Shown: one piece after another, positions 1 to 14,222 of the stretch | Layout: the number at the start of each line of letters is the position of its first letter | Numbering within the stretch: the stretch's first letter is position 1 | NCBI GenBank assembly: GCA_963921425.1 | Contig: OY992835.1 | Coordinates: 16,802,001-16,866,000 of the forward strand | DNA length: 64,000 bases | Direction: 5' to 3' | Origin: Dryas octopetala | Lineage: Eukaryota; Streptophyta; Magnoliopsida; Rosales; Rosaceae | Made by a program: the position numbers and the translations under genes | Notes under the pieces: generated by a model | The model's input: the letters and a program-made list of their open reading frames with translations, nothing else | Database searches by the model: none | Told to the model about the DNA's origin: nothing

Positions 1-3000
1 CAGGTCTCAAACAACTAAAGGTATTTGGTTGGCAAGATGTGCTGGTATTGAGCCTTGTACTCTTGTCATGGATTTAGAGGGTACAGATGGAAGAGAACGA
101 GGAGAGGTGCTTTTGATGCCCCACTTTTAGTTTTCATCAAATTTTGATTTGATCATGCTTGAATTTTATCGTCATTACCATTTCTCTGTTCATATCACTA
201 AGTTGAATGCATTGCTGGAAATAAAATACATTTGTGCATGCATTCCATATATGGTTTTCTACAAGGTAATTATGATTTCTGATTTCTGCTGCCTCTCTGT
301 CCTGTCCCCTTGCAGCTGAAAGATGACTGACATTTTATAACATTAACTTGATAAATAAAAGAAATGAGAAAAGAGAAAAATAGTATTTAAATGACTCAAA
401 TTCGATTTTATTGATATTTTTCATGGAATTATATAAAAAAATTTGTATCTAGAATGGTGAAATCCTTGGGGTGTTATGATCCCCTTGCTGCAATCAGCCT
501 ATCATCCATTTATTTGTGAAATTACATAAATTTGTGATTATATATGTAGATCATGCAACTTCTTGACTTGTTCATTTTTTTCCATACGGAGAATGAATTT
601 AAAAATTTTACTAATGATTTTATGCTAAAAGGATCCTCAAAGTTAAGCAGCAAGAAGAATTATAAGAGAGCAGAAAGTGGATTCTTGATTGTTCTTAGTC
701 CTTAGTCCTTATTCACTGTTCTTTGCAAGTTTCACTGAAATGCATGATTCTATCCAGATTATTTTTCAAGGTTGCAATCTGTTAAAATGGAATTTGGTTA
801 CAAGATTTAATCCATTTCATTTAAATTATGTAAATGTAAAATCTGATCTTAGAGTCTAAGAAGGGGGGGTAGAAGAAATGATACAATCACTTGCTATTTT
901 GTTTTCTTTTTATTTACAGGATGATACAGCATTTGAGAAGCAGAGTGCCCTTTTTGCTCTTGCTGTTTCAGATATAGTGCTCATAAACATGTGAGTTTTT
1001 TTTTTTTTTTTTAATATAAATATTTTGAAGTCTATTGATATGTATCCATTGCCTGCTTACTGTTGGGATTTGTGTCTTTTCATAGTCTGTGTGAGTAATC
1101 TTTTTTAGCAACTTGTATCTAGGTGGTGTCATGATATTGGCCGTGAGCAAGCTGCAAACAAGCCTCTCCTAAAGACTGTGTTCCAGGTACTTTCTACGTA
1201 CCTTCTGTGTTTAGGCATTTAGTAAAAATTTCCGAAGCTTGATTTCTGCTTGAATTTTCTGACAGGTGATGATGCGATTGTTTAGTCCACGTAAAACAAC
1301 TCTGATGTTTGTCATCCGTGATAAGACAAGGGTTTGTTCTTTTCCTCTGGTGTTCCTATGTCATAGCTTGAGCCAATTTTTATTTGTATTTGTTATGCAT
1401 TTTTGAGTGTCCATTACATCGTTTTGTTTCTTGGTTTAAGGCTTTTCTTGTCTGGGTTGAATTTTGATAGTGTAGTCATCCGTTTTTGTTTGTAGACACC
1501 ATTGGAAAATTTAGAACCTGTTCTTAGAGAAGACATTCAGAAGGTAAGTAATTTGATGCTTTATTTGTTATTTTCTGACTTTAATTGATGTTTTCTAATT
1601 CCCTCTGCTTTACTGCAGATATGGGACTCTGTTCCTAAGCCTGAAGCCCACAAGGAAACTCCACTAAGTGAATTTTTTAATGTAAGATGTCATGCTTTTT
1701 TGACAGATAAACTTAGACATGTACTTGTTTTGGTGGGGAAACTAATTAAGAATTAGTAGTGATTTGATGTTATTGTGGTGAAAACTATCAATCATGTATA
1801 TTGACAATGTGTTATTGATGACTAAATGGCTAGGTTGAGGTTGTTGCTCTTTCAAGTTTTGAAGAAAAGGAAGACCAATTCAAAGAGCAGGTATGCATAT
1901 GTGCATATATGGCTACTGTGTAGAATATTTTTATTGGGGCTTTCGACACTGTGTCAAATTGAAAATTTGTTGTTTTGTTTGCTCATAGAATACAAAGTAA
2001 GCTATCTTGATACTTTGTGCTCTTAAATCTTTTCTGAGGACTATAAAAGGATTTCCCAAAAAAGAAAAGAAGAAAAGAACTAGGCAGGAGTTGCAGGATT
2101 TCTCAAATCTTAATGCATATTTATTTTCAATAGCACTTGGGTGATCACCTTATAACTTGCTTCTGTTTTCGTTTCTCCCTCCCTTTTTCCTCTCTTGTAA
2201 CAGTATTCATGTTTTTGCATAAGGAAATCGATCATCTCATTTCTATTTTATTTTGAAATGCCTGGGAATTTAAATGCATCTTGTGCAGCATTTGCCTTGT
2301 CTAAATTTTGGTTTTAAGTTTTGGAATGCAAAGAACTTTTAGTTAGATGACGATATCTAACATGTGTTTTCTTTCTCTGATAACTCATGTTTATAAATTA
2401 AGGTTGCTAGCTTGAGGCAGAAATTCTTCCATTCTATTGCACCTGGTGGGCTTGCTGGAGATCGACGGGGGGTAGTTCCTGCTTCAGGGTTTTCTTTCAG
2501 TGCACAGCAGATATGGAAAGTGATAAAAGAAAACAGAGATCTTGATCTTCCTGCTCACAAGGTAACTCTGAATATATTTTTGCTTGGCCATTCATGATAT
2601 ATGTTTATTTGTGTGAATAAGCCATCCATCATTCATCCATTGTAGGTCATGGTGGCTACTGTACGCTGTGAAGAGATTGCCAATGAGAAGTATGCTGCTT
2701 TTACAGGAAATGAGGTATCCGTTGTTCATATATTGCCATATTATCCATCTTTCTAAAGTTTAGTTGATATGGGAACTTCGATGGCCCTTGCATTGCTTCA
2801 AAATTATCACAGGAGTGGAGTCACATGGAAGAGGCTGTTCAATTTGGTCCTATTCCTGGCTTTGGGAAGAAGCTCAGTGCAATCCTTGATACTTCTCTAT
2901 CAGAGTAAGGGTCTTTCATTTGGATTTCTCAGCGCTTTGCTACAGGATATCATTTGATTTAATAAGAGTTAAGATAAGTAAATTGACTTGTGAAGATCCT

Positions 3001-6000
3001 CGTAATTGAGTAACATGCACATTCTGAAAACAAATTTACTTGGATGGTTAAATTAGGTGCAGATCGTACCGATCTGGTGAGACACTTGACTATTTCCAAC
3101 TTGCTTTTAGGTTCTGGATTAGTGTATCTATGATGTGGAGGGGTCTTAAGTGAGCCTTACTTGAAATACACTGGAAGGTCTAAATATTAGTTACGAGAAG
3201 GAAGATCCATAGGCTTTTTGGCATGTCATTCCAAATGGTTTAGCATTGTTTTCTACTTTCCTTTCCAAAAGTGCCTTTGGAATGGTGGCTGAACAAGTGA
3301 AGTCCATGTTAGTGGTATAAGGTTGAGGCCCTGACAAAAGATAGAAAAACAACACACAAATTGTAACAAGGGAAAACAGAAGCAGTCTCAGTAAAAGAAG
3401 AAAAAGGGGGAAAAGAGAGACAAAATGAGATTGGTTTCCTGCTTTCTATAATGCAATCTACACAACTGATATGCCAATTTTAATTTAGATTTTTGGTTAA
3501 CTTCTTATCTTTTAGAAACATGTACATAATATTGCCAAGATTTTCAATTTGACTAAACAACTTAAGGTTTAAGGTATCTGTTGTCTCTAAGTACACCTTT
3601 TGATTTATATGGTTGAACGAGTTCTTTGTATTTACTGTTCAGTTGATTAGTTTATTTATTTTAACAATTTAGGTATGATGAAGAGGCTACATATTTTGAT
3701 GAAGGCGTCAGATCTGGGAAGCGCAAGCAGCTTGAAGATAAATTGCTGCAGGTAATTAATCTCGATATTATTCTTGTAAAAACTATATTATTCTTTTGTC
3801 CCCCTTGCCCTCTTCCCCTGTGCTATAGATGGCTGAAATATAGCAATGGAGCCGAGACTTTAGGGTGTTGGTTTTTCAGAAATTTATGGCCTATAGCAAT
3901 TGAAGACCAAATTATGTTTCTAGTTTGTCTGGTTGTGGTTAATGAGATTCTGTCATGACTCATCCTCAATGCAATGCATGTCAGTTTATAGGGGACATTC
4001 AGTGAGACTTTAGATTGTTGGATTTTCAAAAAATTTTGGCCTTTAGCAATTGAAGACCAAATTATGTTTTTAGTTTCATTGATTGTGGTTAATGAGATTC
4101 TGTCACAACCCATCCTCAAATCAATGCATGTCAGTTGATAAGGGACATTCACATTTCACAGGGAGGTTTATCAAGCCTTTCCCAGTGCATCAAAGTTGTG
4201 GAACTGATTTGTACCTGAAAAAAAGTTGTTGAACTGATTTTATGTAAATTATCCTGCTTTGTTTTTTTGGTAACAATGAGTTTCCAATTTTTAATCCCTC
4301 AATTTGATATATACCTCTCTTTTCTTATTGATTCTCTTCACTGTTTGTTAGCTTGTCCAACCTGCGTTCCAAGCTGTGCTGGGACATATAAGGTCTGCAA
4401 CTCTGGATAAGTTTAAGGAAGCATTTGATAAGGCCTTGAATGGTGGGGAGGGATTTTCTGTGGCTTCTCATAATTGCACTGAGTCTTTTATGGCTCAATT
4501 TGATGAAGGATGTGCAGGTATGTCTTCAGAATGCCAATCCTTTAGCTAAAATTGAAAACTCCGGTATAAATTACAAAAACTGAAATGCATAATAAGCCTT
4601 TAAAACTATAAATATGAGAATACAGAAGTCACAAGACAGTTTGAAATGTATCAATGTACACTCCTTAAAACACATCTCAAGGACGGGTTGAGTGAAATTT
4701 TGCTTCCTGCCTATGAGCCAATGTGTTCTAAGGGTGAAACTTGGACATAACAGATTTTTTTTATTTGGCTTCACTGATATGAGTTTTACTTGCATTATAA
4801 GGTACAATGTTATATTAACACATTATTGTTGCAGATGCTGTTATCCAACAAGCAAACTGGGACACATCTAAAGTAAGGGATAAACTTAGACGTGATATAG
4901 AAGCACATATTGCTTCAGTTCGCGCTGCCAAGCTATCTGAACTTACTTCACTTTATGAGGTATGATAGCACGTTTTTTCATTGCCTCTATGAAATAATTG
5001 GGGTGACGGGTAGCAAGAATTTGACTGCAAAAATTGACTGCAAAAATTAAGCTAGTGTCATAGTCTAATTGTTTTACGGGTTTGATTGGTAACATTGTGG
5101 TGGATTCCATGTAGTTTGGAGAACTTTTCTCAGTGGTTTTCAGTGCCTATATGTTTATTGTTGACTAATTTGTCCCAGGAACCTGGCTGATAATAATGTA
5201 ACTATATTTGCAGGGAAAATTGAAGGAGGCCTTATCTGGACCGGTGGAAGCCCTTCTAGATGGAGCTAATAATGAGACTTGGCCTGCAATAAGAAAACTT
5301 TTCCGGCGCGAGACTGAATCAGCTGTCTTTGGGCTCTCTAGTGCACTTTCTGTTTATGATATGGATGAACAAACCAAGGGCAAAATAATTGGAAATCTAG
5401 AGACATATGCAAGAGGCGTGGTTGAAGCTAAAACTAAGGAAGAGGCTGGAAGGGTTTTGATCCGTATGAAGGACAGGTAGGAATTCCTTGTAGGTGTTAA
5501 ATTCCATTGCTTAAATTGTTTCAGATTTTATCTTATTCAAATTGCCCACAGGTTTGCAACATCATTTAGCCATGATTCTGATGATGAATTAAATTTAACA
5601 ACTATAAGGATTTTCTACAGGTTTGCAACATTATTTAGCCATGATTCTGATTCAATGCCACGTGTTTGGACTGGGAAAGAAGATATTAGAGCAATCACCA
5701 AAACTGCTCGTTCTGCGGTATGGCACAATTTATATTATACTATCTGTTTGAAATTGAGTTTGAATTTGACCTGAAGCTTTTTTAACTATGTTGTTAATTT
5801 TTTCAGTCCTTAAAATTGCTTTCTGTTGTGGCTGCAATCCGTTTGGATGATGATGATGCTGATAATATTGAGAATACGTTATCCCTTGCCTTGGTGGAGT
5901 CCACAAATGCTGCTGCTAAAGATAGGAGTATCACAACAGTTGACCCACTGGCCTCAAGCACTTGGGAAGAGGTGACTTTATTTTTCTGAATTTCTTCCTT

Positions 6001-8019
6001 GTGAATTTTCAATTTGTTACTCTGGATACACCAATATGAACTTGATTTGGAAGTTCGTTCATATGTAATATGGGCTGCAACTCTCACAAAAAAAAAAAAA
6101 AAAATTTAATGTGGGCTGCAAATGCCTCACACACAGATACACAGACACACGTGACACGGTTAAGTATATTTATATGATAAATAAGTGACTCAGAATACAG
6201 CAATCTGAACTTGATCTGGAAGTTGGTTTATATGTAATATTAGCTGCAAACTGCCTACCTCCCTCCCTCCCTCTCATTTGTTCATTGTTTTGTACTACTT
6301 GCAGCCTCTTAATCACATGTTAGCACCACTTAGCTTTGTGACATTTTTCCTCCTGTACAGATTTCATCATCAAGAACATTGATCACACCTGTCCAGTGCA
6401 AATCTTTGTGGAGGCAATTCAAGGCAGAGACTGAGTACAGTGTTTCTCAGGCTATTGCTGCACAGGTATGATATCACCTATCAATGGTGGTGAAGATTTT
6501 TTTTCTGTTCATCTGTTTACTATGATATTTTTTTTTTCTAAAATCAAAATGAACCATAAAATGTAATTGTTTTTTGTCTTCTATATTGTGTTATTTGGCG
6601 GGCTGTATTGGTTAAAGTCTGTTTTAGGTTTAGATGGTTCTTTTGCATTTGGCCTATGTTGATGTAATGGGTTGCTAGATTTTGTTTAATTTGAATTATA
6701 AGAGTCGATCTTTTGGCCAGAAGAATTTTGTACAGAATGCTCTTAACTGAATAATGCTGAGACTGGATATTACATTTTTTCTTAGTGTTGTAGAGAATAG
6801 TTCTAAGGAGGTGGAACCACATCAATAGTGATGGTCTCTTAACTTATGCTTTGCATTTGAGTCAGTGCACGCATTGTTGCTATTGCTCTGCATTAATGAT
6901 TATTGTTAATCGGCATTTATTAGATTTAAAATATTGTATATCATGAGTGAGATGAATACATTGATGTGCGCGTGTCACGTGATACAAATATTCTTATCAT
7001 CATTTGTTCAAATTTCTCTGAATATAACTTACTGATAGTCATATCTAGTTCATCCCACATGTTTTACTTTTCAGGAAGCCAACAAGCGTAATAACAACTG
7101 GTTACCACCTCCTTGGGCAATTGTTGCCTTGCTTGTCCTGGGATTCAATGAATTTATGACTCTTTTAAGGTACATACATTCCCTGTACTGAGGATAGATG
7201 ATGTTGTTGGTGTTCTACCAATAAATTTTATCCACAACCACTATTCTCACGCATTCTTATACCTTCATGGCAGAAATCCTTTGTATCTGGGTGTCATCTT
7301 TGTTGGCTTTTTACTCTTCAAAGCCCTATGGGTGCAGCTAGACGTTGCGGGTGAATTCCGCCATGGTGTTGTGAGTGCCAAATTTTGTTTTACTTGTTTA
7401 TTGCTCTCCCTCCTCTCTCCCCTGAAAAAAAGAAACTAGCTGTTTGGGAACCAATATCAGTTATGACAAAAGCAGTTTCTTGGAAAACATATTACTTTTT
7501 ATTCATTTGTCATACTTTGAAGACTGTTTTAGGTAAATAATTTCCAGTAATTTATCATGCCAAATTATTTCCTGGAAATAGCTTTCATTTTCTTCTCAAA
7601 AGACTGTTTATTTTTGTTTTGCACTACATTCAGCAAACAGAAATGGAATCCAAGTAAGATGACCTGCTACCTTATATTTTAAAAAAATATTTGAGAAAGG
7701 ACTTTGGTTATGAAATAGGAATAACATCAATATGTTCTTGTAAAAGGTTCTTTAGAGGTTGACTTGTAAATGTGTGCTACTATGTCTACAGCTTCCTGGG
7801 CTTCTTTCTTTGTCCACCAAGTTAGTTCCAACCATCATGAACATGATCAAAAGACTAGCAGAGGAAGGGGCAAATCCTGCAGCTAATGGTACTGAGAGGA
7901 ACCCTGCACCAGCATTAAAAAGCTATAGAGATGAAGGGAATGCTAGCAGTGAAATGTCATCTAGTGCCTCATCTGAAGTGACACAATCTGAATACTCGAG
8001 CCCCTCAAAACAAGAATAG
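1..8019 (+). CDS. RHD3: RHD3/SEY1-type ER membrane-fusion GTPase, 5'-partial
   Basis: Dynamin-like GTPase of the atlastin/SEY1/RHD3 class, which fuses ER tubules and shapes the ER network. Twenty exons are visible: 4-106, 920-990, 1123-1186, 1266-1331, 1496-1543, 1619-1681, 1834-1890, 2403-2561, 2646-2714, 2813-2904, 3673-3751, 4352-4517, 4835-4959, 5214-5476, 5621-5717, 5807-5971, 6361-6465, 7075-7169, 7274-7370, 7792-8019. All junctions are GT-AG and in phase. The first visible exon carries TKGIWLAR and the G3-type stretch [21 protein letters not shown] (exon 4) fits G4. The P-loop exon lies upstream of the window, so the start is missing. Near the C terminus, exons 18-19 encode two hydrophobic membrane segments, split by RNPLYLG, followed by an [10 protein letters not shown] amphipathic region and a Ser-rich tail. 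It could be RHD3 itself or its paralogue RL1; the sequence alone does not decide. Confidence 0.95.
3854..4152. repeat. Tandem duplication of ~150 bp in an RHD3 intron
   Basis: Two adjacent copies, 3854-4003 and 4004-4152, start with gagacttta and end with ggacattca. Both contain agcaattgaagaccaaatta and gtggttaatgagattctgtc. They differ at scattered bases, so the duplication is not very recent. It lies in the intron between exons ending at 3751 and starting at 4352 and contains no exon. Confidence 0.85.
4192..4240 (+). repeat. Micro-insertion with flanking direct repeats (intron)
   Basis: A 19-bp sequence, aaagttgtggaactgattt, at 4192-4210 recurs with one mismatch at 4222-4240. Between the copies lie 11 bp, gtacctgaaaa, a few bases plus a short A-run. 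One of a series of similar sites in this window (see findings). Confidence 0.6.
5552..5620 (+). other. Duplicated, in-frame alternative 3' splice site in the RHD3 intron
   Basis: The exon beginning at 5621 (acceptor ttctacag) starts with gtttgcaacattatttagcc. The same stretch of about 31 bp, with one mismatch, occurs 69 bp upstream after another good acceptor (gcccacag, ending 5551). Using the upstream site would add exactly 23 codons with no stop and keep the frame, so the RFAT-FSHDSD motif would appear twice. The intron would be 75 bp instead of 144 bp. The downstream site matches the normal family protein, so I treat it as the main one. Confidence 0.7.
6066..6121 (+). repeat. Micro-insertion with flanking direct repeats (intron)
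   Basis: The 15-bp direct repeats taatatgggctgcaa (6066-6080) and taatgtgggctgcaa (6107-6121, one mismatch) flank 26 bp consisting of ctctcac plus a run of A's. Copies of a longer local repeat (tgaacttgatttggaagtt-like, near 6036 and 6205) also exist in this intron, so local duplication is a competing explanation. Confidence 0.5.
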
Positions 8020-11000
8020 GTAAAATAAACTATCTGATTATAGATCATTTTTCAGTTTGAAGATGCTGGTGTTCTGCGCACTTTATGTACGGCTGTTTCC
8101 TACGTATCATCCACGTATATTAGTTATTTGAGTTTGTATGCTTACTGTTGCAAGCATGTAACGGTAATAGTTTTGAAGGCATCGATTTTTGGGCAAGTGC
8201 CGCATACACGGGGCTGCTTCTTGTTGTGAGGAAGCCCCATGAAATAGTTCTTTTTCAGTCTAGGCTTTTTTGTTTTATCGTTTGTTGGACAAGCTACAAA
8301 GGCTCCTTTTGAGTGCTCCATATTGATGTTCAATGATTATGATGATTTGTATTGCTACAGTTGTAACCATTGTGGTTGTATTTTACTGAAAATTGTCAAA
8401 TGCCATTCATAGTTTCATTATATGTAATAACACTTATATATACAAAGCCTTTGGGTGAAAAGTAGTAGGGAAGCAGCTGCTTTTGGTTTAAAACTTGAAT
8501 TTAGAGGGTCATCAATTCGGTTGGTTGAAGGTGAGTAGATATAGTCATTTAATAAGTTGAAGATGTGCCAAAATTTGGTTCAAGTTGGCCTCTTATTTTT
8601 ATTTTTTATTTTTTCTTCTTCTTCTTTCGAATCCAGTATACTTTTTCTGATGAAAATAGCAGTGCTGGCCTCCACTTGCTACAGTGACAAAATATAAAAC
8701 CAACTAAAAATTGTAATTTACCCTAAATAAGCAGAAGTCTCCGCATGGGTTATGTAAATAATCATTATGCTTCCAAGTGACAGCAAATCTGATTACAAAT
8801 GCAAGGGAGCGATCAATCAAAAAAGTCCTAAATTAGCTGCCGTGACATTTGTTCTATAATAATGGGTAGAACCACTTGGACTTCACAGAGGCTGCTTAAG
8901 AGCAAGAAAAGATGTTGGATCACAATGATTATTTATGCAAGTGTTTCCTTGCCATACCATTTAAAGTGAATTGTCATTTTACCATGTGATATCAAATTGA
9001 TAATTTAACAACAACATAAGTTCGGTTATATATATTTAGAGAGTGTTATTGCTCTTTGCATTTCTATGTACCCAAAACAAAATTCAATTCCTTGGTAGGG
9101 GTGGGTGTTTCTTGTGGTGGTAGATCAGACAGACCAACCATATATGTTTCCTTCACAAGTTTTCTCTTTTTTCTTACACCAATAATTATTCTAATTAAAG
9201 TACACATTTGTTCAGAAAATATATAAAGACTTGTCTGCGTGTGAGGTTCTTCCAGTTCATTCATTTAATTGCAGCATGCAATGCAATTCAAGCCTCAAGG
9301 GTATCTGACTCTGTGCCTTTTCGGCCACATCCAACGTTCACTCAACACTTTAGGCAGATCGATTTGGCTTTTTCTCATTGAATGGAAATGATACGGATAC
9401 TCGATGGACCGCTCAGCCATTCAATGAAGAATTTAAGGAGGGGAGTGAATGGTGATGATGATCAATTCAAGGTTGTCAAGGAGAACAGTTGGCCTCAGTC
9501 CTTAGAACAAGGGCATGCATTTATAAAGTGTTTGCTAGTTCTGGCTTCTTTATTTGTTTCAATCTTGGTTGATATTTTAGCTGGTTTGATCATGATCAAC
9601 ATATCAAGACTTGTTAATGCCAACAAGCAGACATTAATCTCAAGCAATTATGACTCTGTTATCTGTCTTGCTGTGTTTGTATGAGAAAAAGGATTAAGAC
9701 CCATTTTGATAAACACAACATTGGAGGAGATGTACTCACTTAGATACATATTGTCGGGTATTTGACATGTTATGTTGTCAAACTATAGAATCAAACATGT
9801 AATTGTGGCTTCATCTAATCAACATCTCTGATTTATAGTCTGCAAACATAACATTATTGATATACGTAACATAGTAGAATGTCTGATACGAAAAAACTAC
9901 TTTGTTTGTTTAAATATTTGATAAAGAAGAGGTAGGAAGCTGTATTACGTTCTAGTTATTGTACATTTTTTTAGGGTTTCTTTGTTGGGCAAGGAATGTG
10001 GAGGATCTTGAAAGATTAATGTTCATTCCAACATCAGAAGCTGCTTGTTTGGGTAATATGTCCAACACATTGTTGGCTTGTCTGTTGCAAAAGATTAAAG
10101 GTTGCTTGTGCTTGGTGAGGCTTTAAGCTAGTTGCTTGCAGAGACTTCATACAGAACAGAGAACCCATTTCATTCTGAGGTCTTTGGGTCCTTCCCTGCA
10201 AAACTAGAAGACCAATAATAGAGAATCTGAATCAATTATGAGATGAATTATATGCCCATCAACGGTAGTAACACTCCACCATAGAAAAGGAATGAAATTA
10301 TGTTAAGGAGTGCTGTTATTTCTTGATCAGCTTGTGCAAGTTTATTGCTGAAATCAGACATTGAGTACTGGAAGAAGCTAGGGTGTTAGATCTTGGATTG
10401 ATGAAGGGCAATAGTACTCGTGTTTAAATGATCATTAATAGCGATCCACAGCTGGTTGGTTTTGAACTGGGGCTATTTCCCTCATGAAAATTTATTCCTA
10501 CAACCATTGCATACAAGAGGCCAAGTCACGTGACTGGTACATAGAAGGTTGGATATGAGAGACCCGTTGTATACAACATGTTGAAAGAATTTTTCATTTT
10601 TCCCATAAACTTCTTTTCATTCCTTTTATAGAGAAGGAAGCTAGGCTCCCACAATAAAAGTTACAAGTTTATCACACATCTCTGTCATTTGTACAACCAC
10701 ATCTCTCTCTATACGGGGTGTGACACCAATTTGTATAAGTGAGTTTCATCTCTATAAAAAATGTGATTAAGCGTACACATATAACCGATCAGTGCAAAGT
10801 ATGTGGGTGACCTTGCAAACCATTCTTCATTGTAGTGGCGTATTCACATGTAACATTAAGGGTTCGATTGACGCTATGAAGTTACTTTTTCTCTATTAAT
10901 TTATATCATTATTCTTTATTTTTTTGTTTTTTTGTTTTTCTTAAAGTATAGGACAAAATTGTTTGATAAAATGTCTTAAAAAACAAATGGCATTCCTTAA

Positions 11001-12499
11001 AAAACAAATTTCTAAACTAGGATTCTTTTATTTGTTTGACCATGTGAAATTTGGTTCAGCATCACCAACAACTAGCAGCTGACCCTGCTTTCCAAGCATC
11101 TTTGAAAAGGGTGAATTAAATTTGACAGTTCCTTGGAGGAGCAGGAGACCCTTCTTCTTTCTCCTGGGCATCAGAACTGGTAAGACCATTAAAGAGTCTC
11201 CCATCACTAAGACACGTACCAACCATGCTTGGGGTATTAAATTAGGAGCTGCACTGCACTCTCTTAAACTTGATTTGCTTTTATCGAGTCCATTTTCTAG
11301 TGTTTAAACATTCATGCTTCAATAAGGAACGTTGAAACTCTCTCTCACATCCCATATTAATTTTATATTTTTTGTATGTATTATAGAAAACTTATGCTTA
11401 TTTATGCTTCTGAGGTACACAATTTCAGTGACCTAATAATTCATTATAATTCCATTACTTGGATGATGTTACACAACATACCAGAAGCTCACGAGTATCC
11501 ATTCCACATTTTGTACCAAGAAACGTGAGCTTCATTAATTTACCATATGGTCCACTCATAAATTGGTGACCCAATAAATGTGGCTTTTTCACATAGCCAA
11601 GACCTACTGGTTTAATGTGTTGCACATAAATTTCAATTATACGAAAGATGTGATTAATTATTTCGAAAAAAAAAGGATGACCCATTTTCTTTTATAAATT
11701 AAAAGGCTAACATTTTTATTTGGAAAAAAAAAAGTTATTGTACATTTATCTCCATTCATGTCATCAAACTACATTTCTACTTGATTATATTTCTATCATA
11801 TAAAAATATAAATTTTTTAACTTAATCAGTGAAAGATAAGTTATTTTTATAGGATGATAATTTTTTTTTTTTTATTTGAGAAAGAGATTCAAACTTGAAA
11901 TATTAGAGATAAATATAACGCTAATTGATACAATGGATATACTGTAATGTTTTCTGGTTGGTTGTTAAAAAACAATTGTGCCTCTTGTCTTGTGGTTGCA
12001 TTAATGCTTTAGGCTGTGTGTAGTTGGAGGGGTTAAATTTTTTGCATTCTTATCATAAAGTTGTAGGCTTTCCAACAGCTGGGCCTGCATTATGGTTTAT
12101 CCTTTTCATGTGAGATGTTCCAGTCTCCACCCTTCAGAATGTTATTATGCCCATCAGACAGGTGTAGGCATGGAAGTGAAGGGACCCAGCCACGTGTCAC
12201 ATCCTTAATTAAACTTAACTTTGTCTCCACCTAAAAAAAGTTAAGGTTCCACCAGATGACCAGAGACTATTTATCTTGGGCAATGCTATCTTTAAAACTC
12301 CTTGTGAGTGATAAAAATAGTGAAATATTAATTTTACAGTGCAGGGGAATCTATCTTATTTTCTTTAGTTGATTTGGTACTTGTGGTTCACATTGTTTGC
12401 CATGACCTCAGAACATTTAGTAAACCAACAGTAAAAACAGGTGAATGTCACAGTGACACATTTATTACTGGGCGTTTTTCACTGAGGATGTATGGCTGG
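8020..12499. other. Intergenic region, no credible gene
   Basis: AT-rich DNA after the RHD3 stop. The first few hundred bases probably hold its 3' UTR. An open frame at 9382-9684 (+, 100 codons) has a hydrophobic stretch near its middle but no recognised domain, no splice partners and no obvious homology, so I do not call it a gene. The short frames near 11028-11307 are likewise unsupported. I see no RNA gene and no clear element boundary here. Confidence 0.6.
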
Positions 12500-13790
12500 G
12501 TTTTAAAACCCAAGTTAATTTTACAATCACTCCTTGAGATTTTTCGTGTTTTTACATACATTCTTTAAAGTTTTAAAAATTACAGCAAAACCCTATGAGA
12601 TTTTAAATCATTTTCACTTAACCCTTTCCGTTAAAATTTCGTCTCAAAATTAATGACATCATCATAAAAACACGTTAATACTAACGGTTTGGGTTGGAGT
12701 TTTGCCACCAGTAGATTAACGGGTTGTGTCGGGTTCACCCGTAAATACTAACAGGTCGTGTTGAGTTTGATCCGAACCCGCAAAACACGACCCGTTTGCC
12801 AAGTCTACCCCTTTCGTTAAAATTTTGTCAAAAATTGATGACATCATCATAAAAATATTTCTAAATGACAAGTTTAACCTTATAGTTATTTACATGCACA
12901 CCTTCTGAAGTTTATCATATTTTCACATAACCCCCTAAGGTTTCAAAATTTACACAACCACACCTGAGGTTTTAACTCAATTACGAAAAAATACCTGAAG
13001 TTTCAACACACTTTCACATAACCCTTTAATCACAAATGAGCACAACAAAAATGGTAAAATACTAAAATAACCTACATACTATTTGGCTAATATAATACAT
13101 CTTTCTTACATATTGAAAAAAGATACGGATTTTGAAATTTTAAAATATTGCTAAATCTTATTTTTCTTTTATGAAAATATTGCTAAACCAAATAAGTGTT
13201 TCTTTTATGTAATTAAAAAATTTTCTAAATAATTCATTTATCTCATGTATAAAGAATTCTTGTTGAAAAAAAAAAACTCATTTATTTGATTGTGATATTC
13301 TAGAAAATAACATATGTTCAAATATAAATATATATATATATATAATATTAAGACAAATAAATTGTAATAGTTGAGTTTAAAAAATAATATCTTTTAATAT
13401 GTTAAAAATAATATTTCTTAATATAAAAATAATTATTACTATTAAGAAATATTATTTTAATTTCAAAAATGTTATTTTAGTATTTACAAAATTATGTCAC
13501 TTATGTTTGTGATTAAGGGGTAACATAAAAAAAGGCTAAAACCTCGGAGAGTTATATTTTAGTATTTACAAAATTATGTCACTTATATTTTCATTTATGT
13601 AAAAATATAATAAACCTCATGAGATGTTAGTATAAATGAAGCCTAAGATTAAATTTGTTATTTGGAGATATTTTTGGATGAAATTTTAATAGAAGGGGTT
13701 ATGTGAAAACGATTTAAAACGTCAGGGAATCTCGCTGTAATTTTTAAAACATCAGGGGGTGTTTGTGTAGTAAACCATTTAAAATCTACA
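12500..13790. mobile_element. Degenerate TIR element, MULE/MITE-like
   Basis: The left end (about 12500-12640: aaagttttaaaaattacag, ttttaaatcattttcac) reappears inverted at about 13660-13790 (gtgaaaacgatttaaaacgt, ctgtaatttttaaaacatc). A further related copy sits inside at 12890-13080 and part of one near 13505, so this may be nested. It belongs to the common plant repeat type with TIRs reading roughly cacaaacaccccctgangtt. Exact ends and target duplication could not be fixed. A short GC-rich inner stretch (12690-12815, gacccgtttgcc) may be a separate remnant. Confidence 0.6.
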
Positions 13791-14222
13791 AGTTCATTTT
13801 ACCATTAAAACCGAGTGATACTATTTGCACACTTTTTTTTTTTTTTCTCTTTTTGCACACACCCAAAATTTAATTTGTGAATTTACCTAATTGACACAAA
13901 GGGAAAAGACCTTAAAGGACAATCTTTACACACCCCATCAACTTAGAAAAAAAAAAAAAACACACCTCTCTCCCCGCACCACCCTCCTCGATCTCTCTCT
14001 CTCTTCCCAGTGCAGCACCACCCCCTCCCTTTCTCTTCTCCTCTCTCCTTTCTCTGTCTCTGTCCAGCTCCGGCAACCACCCTATCTCTTGCTGCAACCC
14101 CTCTCTCTCTTTATCTCTCCCTCCCTCCTTCAAGATAGGCAACCACCCCAGCCTGTCCAAGTCACAGCCACCGTCCAAGACGCCAAGAAGAAGAAGAAGG
14201 TTAAAAAAAAAATTTTGCAGTT

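Noticed and set aside
9382-9684. 100-codon open frame as a gene
   Set aside because: No recognisable domain, no splice partners, normal intergenic composition. Left unassigned.
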